NCBI GenBank assembly: GCA_016295005.1
Contig: JAEDMA010000078.1
Span: forward strand, 1-6,364
Direction of reading: 5' to 3'
Origin: Christensenellaceae bacterium
GTDB lineage: Bacteria > Bacillota > Clostridia > Christensenellales > Borkfalkiaceae
DNA length: 6,364 nucleotides
Shown here: positions 5,600 through 6,364 of the stretch, one piece after another
Layout of the letters: each line of letters opens with the position of its first letter
Numbering within the stretch: position 1 is the stretch's first letter
Notes under the pieces: model-generated
The model's database searches: none
What the model saw: the letters and a program-made list of their open reading frames with translations, nothing else
Told to the model about the DNA's origin: nothing
Position numbers and translations under genes: made by a program

Positions 5600-6364
5600 C
5601 TTAAAGATAGGAATATTGCCGGTAAGGCGCTGGCTAAAAGAGCCGCCCAAAAGGATAGGAATATTCCAGAGCGACTACGCCGTGGAGAATAAACGTAAAT
5701 GCGTGAAGTATATAAAAGAACACTATACCGACGCGCAGACGGAATTCGTCGATATAGACTTTCTTAACGACGAAGGCATACTTTTTTTAGAAGAAGACTG
5801 CGAAAAAGTCGTAAAGTATTTTAAGGATAGCGGAATAAACGCGTTATTTGTAGTGAATTGCAATTTCGGTATGGAAAACGTCGTGGGGCGCGTTGCGGGC
5901 GAACTTAATCTGCCGACTTTATTGTGGGGACCGCGCGACAGAAACTTTACAAACGATATAAGGTATACCGACACGCAGTGCGGATTGTTCGCGTTAAGCA
6001 AACAGTTAAAGCGCGCGAACGTAAAATTTTCTTATATAGAAAACTGCGATATAGAAACGGAAACTTTCGATAAAGGCATAAAAAAGTTTATGTCCGTCGC
6101 TACCATGGTGAAAAATTTTCATAACCTTACCGTTTTGCAGGTAGGCTCGAGAATAAAACCGTTCAGTTCGATAATGTATAACGAACTGGAACTTGCGGAG
6201 AAATTCGGCGTAAAGGTAAAAATATTCAACCTTGCGGAAGCGTTAAACGATTTGAAAGAGATATACGCCGAACGACAAGAAGATTTGGAAAAAGACCTTG
6301 TAAAACTAAAAGAAACGTTCGATTGCGGAACTCTTTCCGACGAGTATCTTAAAAAAATGCTCGC
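5586..6364 (+). CDS. FucI/AraA-like sugar isomerase (L-fucose isomerase family), N-terminal part
   Basis: 259 codons are visible and the frame is still open at the right edge; relatives I recall are roughly 470-490 aa, so about half is present. The start ATG is supported by AAGGAG at 5570-5575. The protein matches the shorter L-fucose/L-arabinose isomerase-like family that interconverts aldoses and ketoses with a divalent metal. Visible blocks are KIGILPVRR at the N-terminus, EFVDIDFLNDEGI (53-65), VNCNFGMENVVGRVAGELNL (from residue 90) followed by PTLLWGPRD, DTQCGLFALSK (from 129), YIENC (150-154) and QVGSRIKPFSSIMYNELEL (from about 185). The metal-binding Glu, Asp and His of the family lie mostly in the C-terminal half, outside the window, so activity cannot be judged. 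Next to an FGGY kinase it fits the usual isomerase-kinase pair of a sugar catabolic operon. The substrate is undetermined. Confidence 0.85.
   Translation, partial: MLNYDLKIGILPVRRWLKEPPKRIGIFQSDYAVENKRKCVKYIKEHYTDAQTEFVDIDFLNDEGILFLEEDCEKVVKYFKDSGINALFVVNCNFGMENVVGRVAGELNLPTLLWGPRDRNFTNDIRYTDTQCGLFALSKQLKRANVKFSYIENCDIETETFDKGIKKFMSVATMVKNFHNLTVLQVGSRIKPFSSIMYNELELAEKFGVKVKIFNLAEALNDLKEIYAERQEDLEKDLVKLKETFDCGTLSDEYLKKML

Noticed and set aside
1..6364. Terminators, promoters, RNA genes, CRISPR arrays, insertion sequences
   Set aside because: Gaps between genes are 14 bases or less and I saw no tRNA-like folds, direct-repeat arrays, inverted terminal repeats or hairpin plus T-run structures.

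Overview
The window is one uninterrupted stretch of plus-strand coding sequence: eight tightly packed or overlapping reading frames with gaps of 14 bases or less. It looks like the interior of a single catabolic operon, since both ends cut through a gene and I see no promoter or terminator. Base composition is moderate (mid-forties % GC by eye, not counted), the coding strand is purine-rich, Ile is mostly ATA, and ribosome binding sites are of the AAGGAG type. With the DUF4867 family protein and ETF-linked redox genes, this suggests an anaerobic, probably uncultured Bacillota/Clostridia-like bacterium. That assignment is an inference.

Layout: (1) 1-234, C-terminal end of a GlcD/AGPS-type FAD-linked oxidase. 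(2) 248-1333, a GlcF-like protein with two intact 4Fe-4S motifs, but whose C-terminal CCG-type domains have lost essentially all their signature cysteines. (3) 1347-2138, an IolB-family (5-deoxy-glucuronate isomerase) protein. (4) 2151-2762, a DUF4867 cupin-like protein of unknown function. (5) 2776-4236, an FGGY carbohydrate kinase. (6) 4229-4804, a compact ETF beta subunit. (7) 4805-5599, an ETF alpha coding region in the same frame as ETF beta, with no ordinary start codon. (8) 5586 to the end, the N-terminal half or so of a FucI-like sugar isomerase.

Taken together, the genes suggest breakdown of an unidentified sugar, polyol, cyclitol or sugar acid. A flavin-linked dehydrogenase (oxidase + Fe-S protein + ETF) would carry out the oxidation and pass electrons to or from ETF. 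The FucI-like protein and the IolB relative would carry out isomerisations, and the FGGY kinase would phosphorylate the product. The substrate cannot be read from the sequence, and I do not recognise this gene combination as a described pathway.

The most striking feature is the etfB/etfA junction. The beta frame ends at TAA (4802-4804), yet the same frame stays open straight through a stretch that resembles the normal C-terminal arm of ETF beta, then a Lys-rich linker, then ETF alpha, with no ATG/GTG/TTG/CTG until 5129. This is best explained as a single-chain EtfB-EtfA fusion interrupted by one in-frame stop (a mutation, a sequence error or readthrough). The less likely alternative is a separate etfA starting at a rare ATA codon.
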